From Listeria goaensis (GTDB lineage: Bacteria; Bacillota; Bacilli; Lactobacillales; Listeriaceae), in contig NZ_FYBQ01000001.1 in the NCBI RefSeq assembly GCF_900186125.1, positions 186,001 to 250,000 on the forward strand: 64,000 bases of DNA, given 5' to 3'. The translations under genes and the position numbers were made by a program. The stretch's first letter is position 1, and every line of letters begins with the position of its first letter. Below, piece after piece: positions 49,476 to 58,050 of the stretch. The notes below the pieces were generated by a model, which worked only from the letters and a program-made list of their open reading frames with translations, was not told the DNA's origin and did no database searches.

Positions 49476-50459
49476 ATGGAACCTTTAGTAAGCGTTATCG
49501 TTCCAGTTTATAATGTGGAAAACTATTTGGAGCGGTGTGCGGAAAGTATTTTTAAGCAAACGTACGCGCATTTAGAAATTATTTTTGTTGACGATGGCTC
49601 AACGGATAGTTCAGGTGCGATGCTAGAAACGTTTTCTGACCCTAGAATTCGCGTGATTACGCAAGAAAATGGTGGTCAGGCGGCGGCGCGCAATGCGGGG
49701 CTTGATCAGATGACAGGCGACTACGTCATCATGGTGGATAGCGACGACTATATAGCGCCGAATTTAGTCGAAAAATGTTTGAAAACGGTCACGCAAACAG
49801 AGGCGGACCTCGTGATGTTTACTTCTTATAATGTGAATCAAAGCGGCGACATGCAGTACATACCGCGGAATAGCGGGCATCTTTTGACAGATGCAGGAAG
49901 TGTCCCGTGGAATAAATTTTATACGGCTTCTTTATGGGAAAAGCTCCGTTTTCCGACCGGCTATTGGTATGAGGATCTCGGCGTGGTGCCAGCTGTCGTT
50001 TTGCGCGCTGAAAAGCCAGTGAAACTTGACGATGCGCTTTATTTTTACATAACGGACCGAGCGGATTCGCAGTCGAATTTGCAAAATGATACGAAATTTT
50101 TAGATGTCATTCCAATGCTTGAAAATGTCACAAACGAATTGAAAGCACTTGATATTTTCGAGGCATCCAAGGCGGAAGTGGAAACACTTTATATGGAACA
50201 TTTAGTGTACCGGACTGTACTTCGGAAAATCATTTATTTGGAGGGGACAAAAAAGCGTAAAGAAGTGCTTAAAATTGTACGAGAAACGATGAACTCGCAT
50301 TTTCCAAAGTGGGAGAAAAATGGGTACCGCTCTGGTAGCGGCTTGACCGCGAAGTTGAAATATTTGGCTGTTCGCCTGTATTTGCAAGGTTTTGTGCATT
50401 TAGGTGATTTAGTTTGGAAAGTACCGTTTGAAAAAAGAAGACAGCAAACGGGTTTTTAA
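49476..50459 (+). CDS. Family 2 glycosyltransferase
   Basis: 327 residues with a GT-A fold: VIVPVYNVENYLERC at the start, FVDDGSTDSS near 38, NGGQAAARNAGLD and the DXD-type MVDSDDY near 90. A helical C-terminal region follows without clear membrane-spanning segments. Such enzymes often build capsule, teichoic acid or exopolysaccharide sugar chains, but donor and acceptor cannot be told. Start at 49476 behind GAGGAG. It is followed 12 bases later by a second, related transferase, so the two form an operon. Confidence 0.9.
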   Translation: MEPLVSVIVPVYNVENYLERCAESIFKQTYAHLEIIFVDDGSTDSSGAMLETFSDPRIRVITQENGGQAAARNAGLDQMTGDYVIMVDSDDYIAPNLVEKCLKTVTQTEADLVMFTSYNVNQSGDMQYIPRNSGHLLTDAGSVPWNKFYTASLWEKLRFPTGYWYEDLGVVPAVVLRAEKPVKLDDALYFYITDRADSQSNLQNDTKFLDVIPMLENVTNELKALDIFEASKAEVETLYMEHLVYRTVLRKIIYLEGTKKRKEVLKIVRETMNSHFPKWEKNGYRSGSGLTAKLKYLAVRLYLQGFVHLGDLVWKVPFEKRRQQTGF

Positions 50460-50471
50460 AAGGAGAGAAAA

Positions 50472-51488
50472 ATGAAGGTAAGTGTGATTATTCCGGCGTA
50501 TAATGTCGGGGAGTATATTGAGGCGTGTTTGGATTCGGTGATGAATCAGTCTTATGAAAAGTTAGAAGTTATTGTAATTAATGATGGTTCGACGGATGAC
50601 ACGGGGGAAAAGTTGGCGCTTTTACAAGAGAAATATCCGACGATGCAAGTGATTACAAAAGAAAATGGCGGTTTATCTGCAGCGCGAAATGATGGCGTAA
50701 GGCTTGCGACTGGCGATTTTATTGCCTTTGTCGACAGCGATGATGTGATTGACCGCGACATGTATAAAAAAATGATGGCATCTGTAGAAATTTCCTGCGC
50801 GGATATCGTCACGATTGGCGTGGCACGTCTTGCGGGGGAAGATGTTTACCGCTCAGCATTGCATGAGCGTTTTATGCAAACGGATAAGTTTGATACGACG
50901 ATTTTTGAAACACCAGAACTTTTATACGATACAACGAGCTGGAATAAAATTTATCGTGCTTCTTTTTGGAACGAGGCAAAACTGGAATTTCCAGTCGGTA
51001 AAACGTATGAAGATATTCCCGTTGTCATTCCCGCTTACTTAAAAGCCGAGCATGTCAACATCTTGAAAAATGTAGGCTATTACTGGCGTCACAGAGTTTC
51101 TGGCGATAAATCTATCACCCAGCAAAAAAATAACTTGCGCATGACACGCGACCGCTTAGATGCGCTACACGTTTGCGACGAGGCTTTTGCCACGATTCAA
51201 GACATCACACTGCGCTACAAAAAAGAGCAGAAATATCTTGAAATCGATCTTTTCTCAATGATTGAATGGCTTTTCTTAGTTAAAAAGGAGGATTACCGCA
51301 CCGTTCAAAAATGGGTGTCCGACTACATGAAAGAAAGTCTCCAAACGAACGCAATTGAAACGCTCCCAAAAACTAAGCAAAAAATGTTCCGCCAACTTTT
51401 AAAAAACGCGCACCTGCGCTTCCGAATTGCAAGCCTGGAATGGTTCATGCTAAAGGCTATCAAACGTTTTACAGGAAAAAGCTCATAA
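50472..51488 (+). CDS. Family 2 glycosyltransferase (second of pair)
   Basis: 338 residues, a paralogue of the previous gene: VIIPAYNVGEYIEACLDSV, NDGSTDDTGEKL, NGGLSAARNDGV and AFVDSDDVID. The middle region has TSWNKIYRASFW and a YYWRHRVSG segment also found in EpsJ/CpsJ-like transferases. The C-terminus is basic. Starts at 50472 behind AAAGGAGAG and ends at a terminator. No flippase, polymerase or priming transferase is nearby, so the pair probably modifies an existing polymer. Confidence 0.9.
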   Translation: MKVSVIIPAYNVGEYIEACLDSVMNQSYEKLEVIVINDGSTDDTGEKLALLQEKYPTMQVITKENGGLSAARNDGVRLATGDFIAFVDSDDVIDRDMYKKMMASVEISCADIVTIGVARLAGEDVYRSALHERFMQTDKFDTTIFETPELLYDTTSWNKIYRASFWNEAKLEFPVGKTYEDIPVVIPAYLKAEHVNILKNVGYYWRHRVSGDKSITQQKNNLRMTRDRLDALHVCDEAFATIQDITLRYKKEQKYLEIDLFSMIEWLFLVKKEDYRTVQKWVSDYMKESLQTNAIETLPKTKQKMFRQLLKNAHLRFRIASLEWFMLKAIKRFTGKSS

Positions 51489-51521
51489 AACTAATCTTTT
51501 GTTTCATATAAGTTTATCGCT

Positions 51522-51550
51522 AAAAAGGATGCTGTATGCGTCCTTTTTTT
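51522..51550 (+). terminator. Terminator after the glycosyltransferase pair
   Basis: AAAAAGGATGC pairs with GCGTCCTTTTT (one G-U) across a 5-base loop. Confidence 0.82.
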
Positions 51551-51551
51551 G

Positions 51552-51588
51552 TTGACAAAAAAACGTTTTGTAACTATAATGGTTACAA
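51552..51588 (+). promoter_or_regulatory. Promoter and palindromic operator of the Rrf2 regulator gene
   Basis: TTGACA at 51552-51557, a 17-base spacer and TATAAT at 51575-51580. The palindrome TTGTAAC-N7-GTTACAA (51568-51588) covers the -10 box, so a bound repressor would block initiation. A matching palindrome lies before the next gene. Confidence 0.85.
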
Positions 51589-51600
51589 AGAGGTGAGGAA

Positions 51601-52029
51601 ATGGCCATTTCAACACGTTTTAGTGTCGCTGTGCATATTTTGACACTCGTTTATTTAAATCGCGACAAACAAATTACGTCAGATTTTATTGCAGAAAGCG
51701 TTGGTACGAACCCAGTAGTCATTAGAAGAATTATGAGCCGCTTAAAAAAAGCCGGTTTACTACATTCAAAACCTGGTATTGGCGGCACCTATTTAGCGCG
51801 AGAACCGGATGATATGACTCTTTATGAAATTTATGAGGCAGCTTTAGGCTCGCAAACGATTTTTGACATCCATCAAAACCCTAATCCAAATTGTTTTGTC
51901 GGGGCAAATATTCAAGATACGTTAAATGAAACCTTTCAAACAGCTCAACAAAAAATGGAAAATGAGTTGAAACAAGTTACCTTAGCCAATATCATTGCCG
52001 AAATGACAACAAAGGCAAGCCAAAACTAA
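51601..52029 (+). CDS. Rrf2-family transcriptional regulator (YwnA-like)
   Basis: 142 residues: winged-helix domain with FSVAVHILTLVYLN and the recognition region VGTNPVVIRRIMSRLKKAGL, then the Rrf2 wing (KPGIGGTYLAREP) and a coiled dimerisation helix. Only one cysteine (in NCFVG) lies in the region that holds Fe-S cysteines in IscR or NsrR, so it is more likely a thiol or ligand sensor. The pairing with a NAD(P)-binding reductase matches ywnA-ywnB of B. subtilis. Palindromes at both genes suggest autoregulation. Confidence 0.88.
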   Translation: MAISTRFSVAVHILTLVYLNRDKQITSDFIAESVGTNPVVIRRIMSRLKKAGLLHSKPGIGGTYLAREPDDMTLYEIYEAALGSQTIFDIHQNPNPNCFVGANIQDTLNETFQTAQQKMENELKQVTLANIIAEMTTKASQN

Positions 52030-52054
52030 AGGCTTGCCCTAAAAATAAAACAAA

Positions 52055-52075
52055 TTGTAACTAAGTCAGTTACGA
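52055..52075. promoter_or_regulatory. Second Rrf2-type palindrome, before the reductase gene
   Basis: TTGTAAC-N7-GTTACGA has the same arms and spacing as the site at 51568, with one change. It lies 16 bases before the reductase start, where it could act as a roadblock or mark a second promoter. Confidence 0.7.
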
Positions 52076-52091
52076 AATAGGAGGAATACAA

Positions 52092-52724
52092 ATGAAAGTA
52101 GCTATTATTGCAGCAAGTGGGAAAGCTGGAAACCAAATTTTAGAAGAAGCGGTGCGCCGCGGCATGGAAGTTACAGCAATTGTGCGGCATAAAGAAAAAA
52201 TAACGAATCCAAATGTGCAAGTTTTAGAAAAAGATTTATTTGACTTAACTTTCGAAGATATTCAAGATCAAGATGTTGTCATTGATGCGTTCAATGCCCC
52301 GCATGGCCAAGAAGAGCTTCACCAAACATCATTAAAACATGTAACCTCGCTTTTAAAAGGAAAAACAAATCGTCTACTTGTCGTCGGTGGAGCAGGAAGT
52401 TTATATGTCGATGAAGCAGAATCGTTACGTTTAATGGACACACCCGATTTCCCCGTTGCCTTTTTACCAACTGCAAGCCATATGGGAAAAGCGCTCGATG
52501 CGCTAAAACAAGAAGCGGAAGTAAACTGGACTTATATGAGCCCATCAGCTTTCTTTAATCCAGAAGGAGCGGGAACAGGTACTTATATTTTAGGAGAAAA
52601 TCAACTTTTAGTAGATGAAACGGGACAAAGTGAAGTGAGCTATGCAAACTTTGCAAAAGCGATGCTTGACGAAATTGAAGAACCAAAACATGTTAAAGAA
52701 CGTTTCACCGTTCGAAATAAATAA
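52092..52724 (+). CDS. NAD(P)-binding reductase, YwnB-like
   Basis: Atypical short-chain-type Rossmann protein of 210 residues. The nucleotide loop is IIAASGKAGNQILEEAVRRG at the start, followed by VVGGAGSLYVDE and a YMSPSAFFNPEG segment typical of the NmrA-like/YwnB group. The substrate is unknown. Start at 52092 behind AGGAGG. It is the likely target of the upstream Rrf2 regulator. Confidence 0.88.
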   Translation: MKVAIIAASGKAGNQILEEAVRRGMEVTAIVRHKEKITNPNVQVLEKDLFDLTFEDIQDQDVVIDAFNAPHGQEELHQTSLKHVTSLLKGKTNRLLVVGGAGSLYVDEAESLRLMDTPDFPVAFLPTASHMGKALDALKQEAEVNWTYMSPSAFFNPEGAGTGTYILGENQLLVDETGQSEVSYANFAKAMLDEIEEPKHVKERFTVRNK

Positions 52725-52745
52725 AACGAGTTTCTTCTATATAAT

Positions 52746-52777
52746 AGCTGTTGGCGAATTGCCGACAGCTTATTTTG
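52746..52777 (+). terminator. Terminator after the reductase gene
   Basis: AGCTGTTGGC pairs with GCCGACAGCT (one G-U) over a 5-base loop, then TTATTTTG. Confidence 0.75.
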
Positions 52778-52889
52778 CTTTTATCCTCTTTTTAAGAAAA
52801 GTTAAATTAGGCTAGAGGAGGATTGCATTTCGCTACAAATTGACGTATTGTGTAGACAGGGACTGGGAACAGAAAGGTGTGACACACAA

Positions 52890-53747
52890 TTGCGGAAAAA
52901 AATGAAACGAAAAAAGAAGCGTCAGTTATTTATGACGTTAGGTATATTTATCGGCCTCATTCTAGTTGGTGTCATTGCGTCTTTTATACGGGAAGCTTAT
53001 TTAGATTTAACAGCGCCAGAACCTGCTTTTAATACAAAAGAAGAGAAGTTTATCAATCAGCTTTCAAAGCATGCACAGGAAATTCAGAAAGAGCATCAAA
53101 TTTTGACGAGCGTGACGCTTGCGCAGGCGATTTTAGAGTCGAACTGGGGTGAGAGCGAGCTTGCGAGTCAGGCGAATAATTTATTTGGTGTGAAAGGTAG
53201 GGCGGGGCAGCCAGTCGTGAACATGACGACAAAAGAGTTTTCAGACGGGCAATGGATTGAGATTCAAGCTAATTTCCGTAAATATGCCAATTGGAATGAA
53301 TCGCTTGATGATCATGCAAATTTATTTTTGAATGGAACATCTTGGTCAAAAACGAAGTATCACGGCGTTCTTTCTGCCAAAACTTACCAAGCGGCTGCAG
53401 AGGAAATAATGAAAGCAGGCTACGCAACTGACCCAGACTATGCGAGTAAATTGGTGAGTATCGTTGAAAAATATGATTTGCATCTCTACGATAATATTCA
53501 AGATCAACTTTTGTCCAATAAGAAAATTTCGCAAGTAGCTGATGTAAGTACGAAAGAGCATGCAACGGTTTGGACGGTACCTTACGGGCTTGTTGGTGCG
53601 CAGAAAGTAGAAGATATTCAGTATTATAGTCGCGATCATTTACAACTTGTGCAAGTTGCACAGACAAGTAGCGGAAAATGGTATCAATTTGCTGTAGATG
53701 ACAAAGTAATAGGTTGGATAAAAGCGGATTATGTTACTCTAAAATAG
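52890..53747 (+). CDS. GH73 glucosaminidase-type autolysin, membrane-anchored
   Basis: 285 residues: a very basic N-terminus (KKMKRKKKR), one hydrophobic segment (about 13-35) acting as uncleaved anchor or signal, the GH73 N-acetylglucosaminidase domain (about 50-205) with the catalytic glutamate in LAQAILESNWGESEL, and a short SH3-like C-terminal domain with GWIKADYV. It cleaves glycan strands of peptidoglycan. The start is put at TTG 52890 after AAAGGTG; ATG 52902 is an alternative. It resembles the autolysins encoded upstream of pheST in L. monocytogenes. Confidence 0.88.
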   Translation: MRKKMKRKKKRQLFMTLGIFIGLILVGVIASFIREAYLDLTAPEPAFNTKEEKFINQLSKHAQEIQKEHQILTSVTLAQAILESNWGESELASQANNLFGVKGRAGQPVVNMTTKEFSDGQWIEIQANFRKYANWNESLDDHANLFLNGTSWSKTKYHGVLSAKTYQAAAEEIMKAGYATDPDYASKLVSIVEKYDLHLYDNIQDQLLSNKKISQVADVSTKEHATVWTVPYGLVGAQKVEDIQYYSRDHLQLVQVAQTSSGKWYQFAVDDKVIGWIKADYVTLK

Positions 53748-53765
53748 AAAAAAACAACGTAAAAG

Positions 53766-53820
53766 GGTCTAAAAAACTTGTCTTATTAGTAGGTTTTTAG
53801 ACCTATATGTATCCTTTTTT
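53766..53820 (+). terminator. Terminator after the first autolysin gene
   Basis: GGTCTAAAAA (53766-53775) pairs with TTTTTAGACC (53793-53802); a T run follows at 53814. An A/T-rich stem of this kind is weaker than GC-rich ones. Confidence 0.6.
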
Positions 53821-53852
53821 TCACTACAAAAGAAAAATTTTTGAAGAAGTAA

Positions 53853-53884
53853 AGCACTTAACGCCTAAGTGTTTTATTTTTTTG
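53853..53884 (+). terminator. Second hairpin before the second autolysin gene
   Basis: GCACTTA pairs with TAAGTGT (one G-U) over ACGCC, followed by TTTATTTTTTTG. Two successive terminator-like hairpins between the autolysin genes leave room for a short separate RNA. Confidence 0.6.
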
Positions 53885-53934
53885 TTATTTTTGTTACTTA
53901 AAAGAAATATATATTACATAAAAGTTTTGTTAGA

Positions 53935-55032
53935 ATGAAATGGTTGCTAAGAAAGAACACACGTTTTGATAATTCAAAAAGACAAGGATGTGCAAAATTC
54001 ATTATGCTACATATTGCAAAGAAGCACTTGCTTAAAGTGGGTTTAATCAGTTTATCAATTACTGTAATGGCTCTTCCTATGCAAGTAAAGGCTAATTCTA
54101 GCCTCGCTACTTCCTCGCAACAAGCGTTTATTAATGAGATTGCGCCGCATGCAGAGATCGTACAGAAGGAAAACGGGATTCTGGCAAGTATTACAATTTC
54201 TCAAGCTATTCTCGAATCAAATTGGGGGAAAAGCGAGCTTGCGCAAAAAGGGAAGAATTTATTCGGAATTAAAGGTTCCTACAATGGGAACTCCATTGTG
54301 ATGGGGACAAGGGAACATAATGGTTCTTCTTATGTTGGAACAAGTGCAGGATTTAAAGCCTATCCAACATGGTTTGAATCATTAAATGACCACGCGACCT
54401 TATTTGTGAATGGTCCAAGCTGGAATAAAGATTTATACAGCAGTTTAATTAATCAAACGGATTATCGTCTTGCGGCTAAGGCGTTAGATCACACGGGTTA
54501 TTCGACTGATCCAAACTATTCCAAAAAATTAATTGAGGTCATTGAAAAATTTAATTTAGATAAGTATGATGTGGCGAATGCCGCTTATGCAGAAAAAACA
54601 TCTGATAAGATTTTTCATGCAGTAGGACAAGTTAAAGCTGGTAAAACAGTGGATATTTGGACCAATCCAGCAGGGACAAAAGATGCGGTATTAATTGCCA
54701 AACTTTCAAATGGTGTGAGCCCTAAAATTGAGATTAAACGCGAAGCTAAAATCGCGAACAATCAAATTTGGTATCAAGTAGAGCTTTCTGACTTTGTAAG
54801 TGGCTGGATTGAAAGTGATAAAGTCGAAGTATTATACAGTTCAGAAAGTCATTCGCCATTGCGATATAAAACGGTATTTTTATTTGATCATTCATCAAGT
54901 GAAACTGCACTCGCGTCAAATCAAATGTTAAATCCGTCAGAAATCGCCATGACATCTGAAAAAGAACGGCATTATCATGTTATTAGTATGATACCGCTAT
55001 TAAGAAAAGAAACATTTGCAAACGCGCTATAA
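53935..55032 (+). CDS. GH73 glucosaminidase-type autolysin, secreted
   Basis: 365 residues. A signal peptide with h-region LLKVGLISLSITVMALP ends at VKA; the GH73 domain follows (about 60-225) with the catalytic glutamate in ISQAILESNWGKSEL, closely like the previous gene, then an SH3-like domain (about 235-305). The last 60 residues, Ser-rich and without known fold, are extra. The start is uncertain: ATG 53935 has no ribosome site, and ATG 54004 (residue 24) gives a standard signal peptide but lies 15 bases from AAGGA. It is a tandem paralogue of the upstream autolysin. Confidence 0.87.
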   Translation: MKWLLRKNTRFDNSKRQGCAKFIMLHIAKKHLLKVGLISLSITVMALPMQVKANSSLATSSQQAFINEIAPHAEIVQKENGILASITISQAILESNWGKSELAQKGKNLFGIKGSYNGNSIVMGTREHNGSSYVGTSAGFKAYPTWFESLNDHATLFVNGPSWNKDLYSSLINQTDYRLAAKALDHTGYSTDPNYSKKLIEVIEKFNLDKYDVANAAYAEKTSDKIFHAVGQVKAGKTVDIWTNPAGTKDAVLIAKLSNGVSPKIEIKREAKIANNQIWYQVELSDFVSGWIESDKVEVLYSSESHSPLRYKTVFLFDHSSSETALASNQMLNPSEIAMTSEKERHYHVISMIPLLRKETFANAL

Positions 55033-55037
55033 AAATT

Positions 55038-55086
55038 AAAAGCTGAAAATTAGGAAAACTACTTCACTCCTAATTTTCGGCTTTTG
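55038..55086 (+). terminator. Terminator after the second autolysin gene
   Basis: AAAAGCTGAAAATTAGGA pairs with TCCTAATTTTCGGCTTTT (G-U pair) across a 12-base loop. Confidence 0.85.
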
Positions 55087-55161
55087 TGCTTTTCTCTGCG
55101 CCTTTTCCTTATTTTTCTGCTATAATACGGAATGGAAAGTATTGATGGAGGAGGGGTTTTT

Positions 55162-56244
55162 TTGGACGAGCAATTAAAGATGTTAAAAGACTTAACGGAT
55201 GCAAAAGGCATTCCGGGAAATGAGCGTGAGGTTCGACGTGTGTTCGAACAATATATCTCACCTGTTGCTGATGAAATCACGCATGATGGATTAGGAAGTA
55301 GTATTGCGATTCAGAAAGGTTCAGAAGATGGACCAAAAATTATGATTACAGGACATCTGGATGAAGTCGGGTTTATGGTGACGCAAATTGATGCAAACGG
55401 CTTTATCAAGTTTCAACCAACAGGTGGCTGGGTGCCACACGTGATGCTTTCGCAAAAAGTAACCATTGTAACACGTGAGGGGGAAGAAATTGTCGGTGTC
55501 ATTGGTTCAAAACCGCCTCATCTAATGACGGCTGCTGAACGTCAAAAATCATTTGATATTAAAGAGATGTTTATTGATGTTGGTGCGAAAGATAAAGCAG
55601 AGGCAGAAAGCTTTGGGATTACACCAGGCGACATGATTGTACCTGCTTTTGATTTTACAGTAATGAAAAATGAAAAATATCTTTTAGCTAAAGCTTGGGA
55701 TAATCGGATTGGCTTAGCGATTGCGATTGAAGTTTTAAAAAATTTAAGAAAAGAGCAGCATGCGAATACAGTTTATGGTGTTGGTTCGGTTCAGGAGGAA
55801 GTTGGAACAAGAGGCGCGAAAACGTCTGCACATTTGATTCAACCGGATATTGGTTTTGCCGTTGATGTTGGCATTGCTGGTGATACACCGGGTATTAAAC
55901 CGACTGAAGCACAAAGTAAAATGGGTGACGGACCACAAATTATCATCTATGATGCAACGCTTGTCAGCCATGCTGGTTTACGGAACTTTGTGACAGATGT
56001 TGCTGATGAACTCGGTATACCGTACCAATTTGAGGCTATTCCAGGTGGTGGTACTGATGCGGGGCCGATGCATTTAACAGGAAATGGTGTTCCTTCCTTG
56101 CCGATTACCATTGCAACGCGATATATTCATTCGCATTCTTCTATATTACATCGTGATGATTTTGATGCGGCAGTTAAACTTATTACAGAAGTTGTCAAAC
56201 GGCTTGATGCAGACAAAGTAAAAGAAATAACGTATCAAAACTAA
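55162..56244 (+). CDS. M42-family aminopeptidase, YsdC-like
   Basis: Metal-dependent aminopeptidase of 360 residues that forms tetrahedral shells in the family. Metal ligands are visible in GHLDEVGFM (His/Asp), AWDNRIG (Asp), the general base QEEVGTRGA (Glu pair), AVDVGIAGD, and a late RYIHSHSS histidine. It matches YsdC of B. subtilis, often misnamed endoglucanase. The TTG start at 55162 follows GGAGGAGGGG; the ATG at 55132 lies before that site. It is the first gene of the stretch leading to pheST. Confidence 0.92.
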   Translation: MDEQLKMLKDLTDAKGIPGNEREVRRVFEQYISPVADEITHDGLGSSIAIQKGSEDGPKIMITGHLDEVGFMVTQIDANGFIKFQPTGGWVPHVMLSQKVTIVTREGEEIVGVIGSKPPHLMTAAERQKSFDIKEMFIDVGAKDKAEAESFGITPGDMIVPAFDFTVMKNEKYLLAKAWDNRIGLAIAIEVLKNLRKEQHANTVYGVGSVQEEVGTRGAKTSAHLIQPDIGFAVDVGIAGDTPGIKPTEAQSKMGDGPQIIIYDATLVSHAGLRNFVTDVADELGIPYQFEAIPGGGTDAGPMHLTGNGVPSLPITIATRYIHSHSSILHRDDFDAAVKLITEVVKRLDADKVKEITYQN

Positions 56245-56391
56245 GTGATACAAAATGGACAAAAGGAAGGTAGCATGGCGTTTGGCTGAATATGGTCGTG
56301 AGTCTTTTGGACTATTAGCTTAAAAGAGTGCATACTTTGTTTATTTAGTAAAACCACTTTTATGTTACGAGAATGTTACGAGGAGCGTTAT

Positions 56392-57147
56392 ATGGATACA
56401 ATACGGTCGACGAAAAACGAACGCGTTAAAAATTGGAAGAAATTGTTTACGACTAAGGGGCGACAAAAGTCGGGTACGTACATGGTGGAAGGATTTCATT
56501 TGGTAGAGGAAGCGCTACGGCAAGATGGGCTTGTACGGGAGTTGATCCTATCGGAGGAAGTTTATTCGCCACTTGAATTGCCAGAGGACATTGAAACGTT
56601 TTATGTGTCAAAAGAGGTGAGTCATTTTCTTAGTGAAACTAAAACGGAGCAAGGAATCTTTGCTGTCATTAACATGACGGAGGCGGACATTCTCCTTTTA
56701 TACGGGAAAAAGCTTTTATTAGTGGACCGTGTGCAGGATCCAGGAAATGTGGGGACGCTTATTCGGACGGCGGATGCTGCGGGGTATGATGCGGTTGTGC
56801 TTGGAAGAGGAAGTGCGGATTTATATAATCCAAAAGTGATTCGTAGTGCGCAAGGGAGCCATTTTCATATTCCGGTTATTCAAGCGCCTTTACTCGAATG
56901 GATTGGTCGCTTGGAAGAGGAAGGGGTCCCAGTTTTTGGCGCTTTCCTCGATGAACAGGCAAAAGTTTACGACACCATTCCACGTCAAGAAACACTAGCT
57001 CTTATTGTTGGAAATGAGGGTAGCGGTATTTCAAATGATGTCGCGGAACGTATTCATGAGAAAGTATACATTCCGATTTTCGGACAAAGTGAGTCCTTAA
57101 ACGTGGCCATTGCGGCGGGGATTTTAATGTATCATTTCCGGAAATAA
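56392..57147 (+). CDS. SpoU-family 23S rRNA/tRNA 2'-O-methyltransferase, YsgA-like
   Basis: SPOUT-fold methyltransferase of 251 residues with an N-terminal substrate-binding domain (KSGTYMVEGFHLVEEAL) and the knotted catalytic domain with LLVDRVQDPGNVGTLIRTAD, IVGNEGSGIS and the final PIFGQSESLNVAIAAGILMY motif. It corresponds to YsgA, located just before pheST in B. subtilis. The nucleotide target is not known for certain. Start at 56392 behind ACGAGGAG. Confidence 0.92.
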   Translation: MDTIRSTKNERVKNWKKLFTTKGRQKSGTYMVEGFHLVEEALRQDGLVRELILSEEVYSPLELPEDIETFYVSKEVSHFLSETKTEQGIFAVINMTEADILLLYGKKLLLVDRVQDPGNVGTLIRTADAAGYDAVVLGRGSADLYNPKVIRSAQGSHFHIPVIQAPLLEWIGRLEEEGVPVFGAFLDEQAKVYDTIPRQETLALIVGNEGSGISNDVAERIHEKVYIPIFGQSESLNVAIAAGILMYHFRK

Positions 57148-57151
57148 TGCC

Positions 57152-57195
57152 AAATAGACGTGCCCAATTAAATTTAGTTGGGCACGTCTATTTTT
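57152..57195. terminator. Bidirectional terminator between rRNA methylase and the DUF6054-like gene
   Basis: AAATAGACGTGCCCAA pairs perfectly with TTGGGCACGTCTATTT over a 10-base loop; it overlaps the end of the minus-strand gene. Confidence 0.93.
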
Positions 57196-57530
57196 GTTTC
57201 GCTAATGAGAACTGGGGAGAGTGCATTTTTGACGCTCTTGATGTAGTTGTTTGCTGCGCCCCAATCGAAATTGAAGATTAAATTGTCCGAACTTCCAGTT
57301 GAAATGGCTGTCACTTCTGAATCGCCATGGAAATTATGAATCGTAATAAAAAGGGCAGCACGATTACTTGCCCGAAAAAAGTATCTTTCATAAGCTAGAG
57401 TGGCAAGTTTTTTTCCGTCACCAAATGTGCGGATTTCATCAAAAATGGGAGTGCTTGTGGATTGCGAAAGTTTAATCATATCCATAGTTTCTTCGACAGA
57501 GCTTTTAACAACATAGCGATGACTTGGCAT
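57174..57530 (-). CDS. Small conserved protein, DUF6054-like, 118 aa
   Basis: A soluble protein with alternating beta-like segments: YVVKSSVEETMDMIK at the start, LATLAYERYFFRASNRAALFITIHNF in the middle and STGSSDNLIFNFDWG. The pattern resembles the DUF6054 family of Bacilli, an uncharacterised group; this is from memory and only moderately sure. It is a single gene divergent from the HxlR regulator, which could control it. Confidence 0.6.
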   Translation of the reverse strand: MPSHRYVVKSSVEETMDMIKLSQSTSTPIFDEIRTFGDGKKLATLAYERYFFRASNRAALFITIHNFHGDSEVTAISTGSSDNLIFNFDWGAANNYIKSVKNALSPVLISETKIDVPN

Positions 57531-57604
57531 ATGCGTTCATCCTTTCACCTTGATTACTTTTATTGTATGCCCAAAAATCATTTTTTTCAATGTTGAAGTA
57601 AAAC

Positions 57605-57665
57605 TTACTAAAAATAAGTAAATTGATATTAATTAGTTACTTTCTGAACGGTTTTGTGTTACAAT
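57605..57665 (+). promoter_or_regulatory. Candidate HxlR operator and promoter
   Basis: TTACT-N7-AGTAA at 57605-57621 is a palindrome, and a second AGTTACTTT half-site follows at 57634. A TTACTT (57637-57642), 17-base spacer, TACAAT (57660-57665) could be the promoter. Autoregulation is inferred. Confidence 0.5.
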
Positions 57666-57683
57666 ATGTGAGAGGTGAGAGTT

Positions 57684-58016
57684 ATGAATGAAGCACATAA
57701 AGTTTGTCCGAAATTTGAGTCTGCGTTCCAACTTCTTGGTAAACGCTGGACAGGACTAATCATCAATGTCTTGCTTACTGGTCCGAAGCGCTTTAAACAA
57801 GTAGCAGGTGAGATTCCACAAATGAGCGATCGTGTTCTTGCAGAACGCTTAAAAGAACTGGAAGAAATGGAAATCGTGACGCGTCACGTTTATCCTGAAA
57901 CCCCTGTTCGGATTGAATATGATTTAACAGATAAAGGTCGAGATCTTAAAGAAGTCATGGAACAAGTCCAGTGCTGGGCAGATAAGTGGATTGCACTTGA
58001 GAAAGTGGAAAGCTAA
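57684..58016 (+). CDS. HxlR-family transcriptional regulator
   Basis: 110-residue winged-helix regulator. CPKFESAFQLLGKRWTGLII near the start contains the single conserved cysteine (residue 8 region) found in HxlR proteins such as YodB that sense quinones and disulphide stress; then RFKQVAGEIPQMSDRVLAERLKELE (recognition helix) and the wing IEYDLTDKG. ATG 57684 follows AGAGGTGAG. The gene is followed by a terminator-like hairpin into which a folded repeat element seems to have inserted. Confidence 0.88.
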   Translation: MNEAHKVCPKFESAFQLLGKRWTGLIINVLLTGPKRFKQVAGEIPQMSDRVLAERLKELEEMEIVTRHVYPETPVRIEYDLTDKGRDLKEVMEQVQCWADKWIALEKVES

Positions 58017-58027
58017 TGCGATAATGA

Positions 58028-58050
58028 AAGACGTAACGATGGTTATGTCT
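58028..58050 (+). repeat. Left copy of a 23-bp direct repeat (terminator-like hairpin)
   Basis: The 23 bases here are identical to 58213-58235. Each copy is a hairpin: AAGACGTAAC pairs with GTTATGTCT(T) over GATG. This copy is 12 bases after the HxlR gene stop and lacks the T tract. Confidence 0.85.

Noticed and set aside
52011-52037. Strong terminator between the Rrf2 regulator and reductase genes
   Set aside because: GGCAAGCC and GGCTTGCC can pair, but the 3' flank is A-rich without a T run, so termination is not supported.
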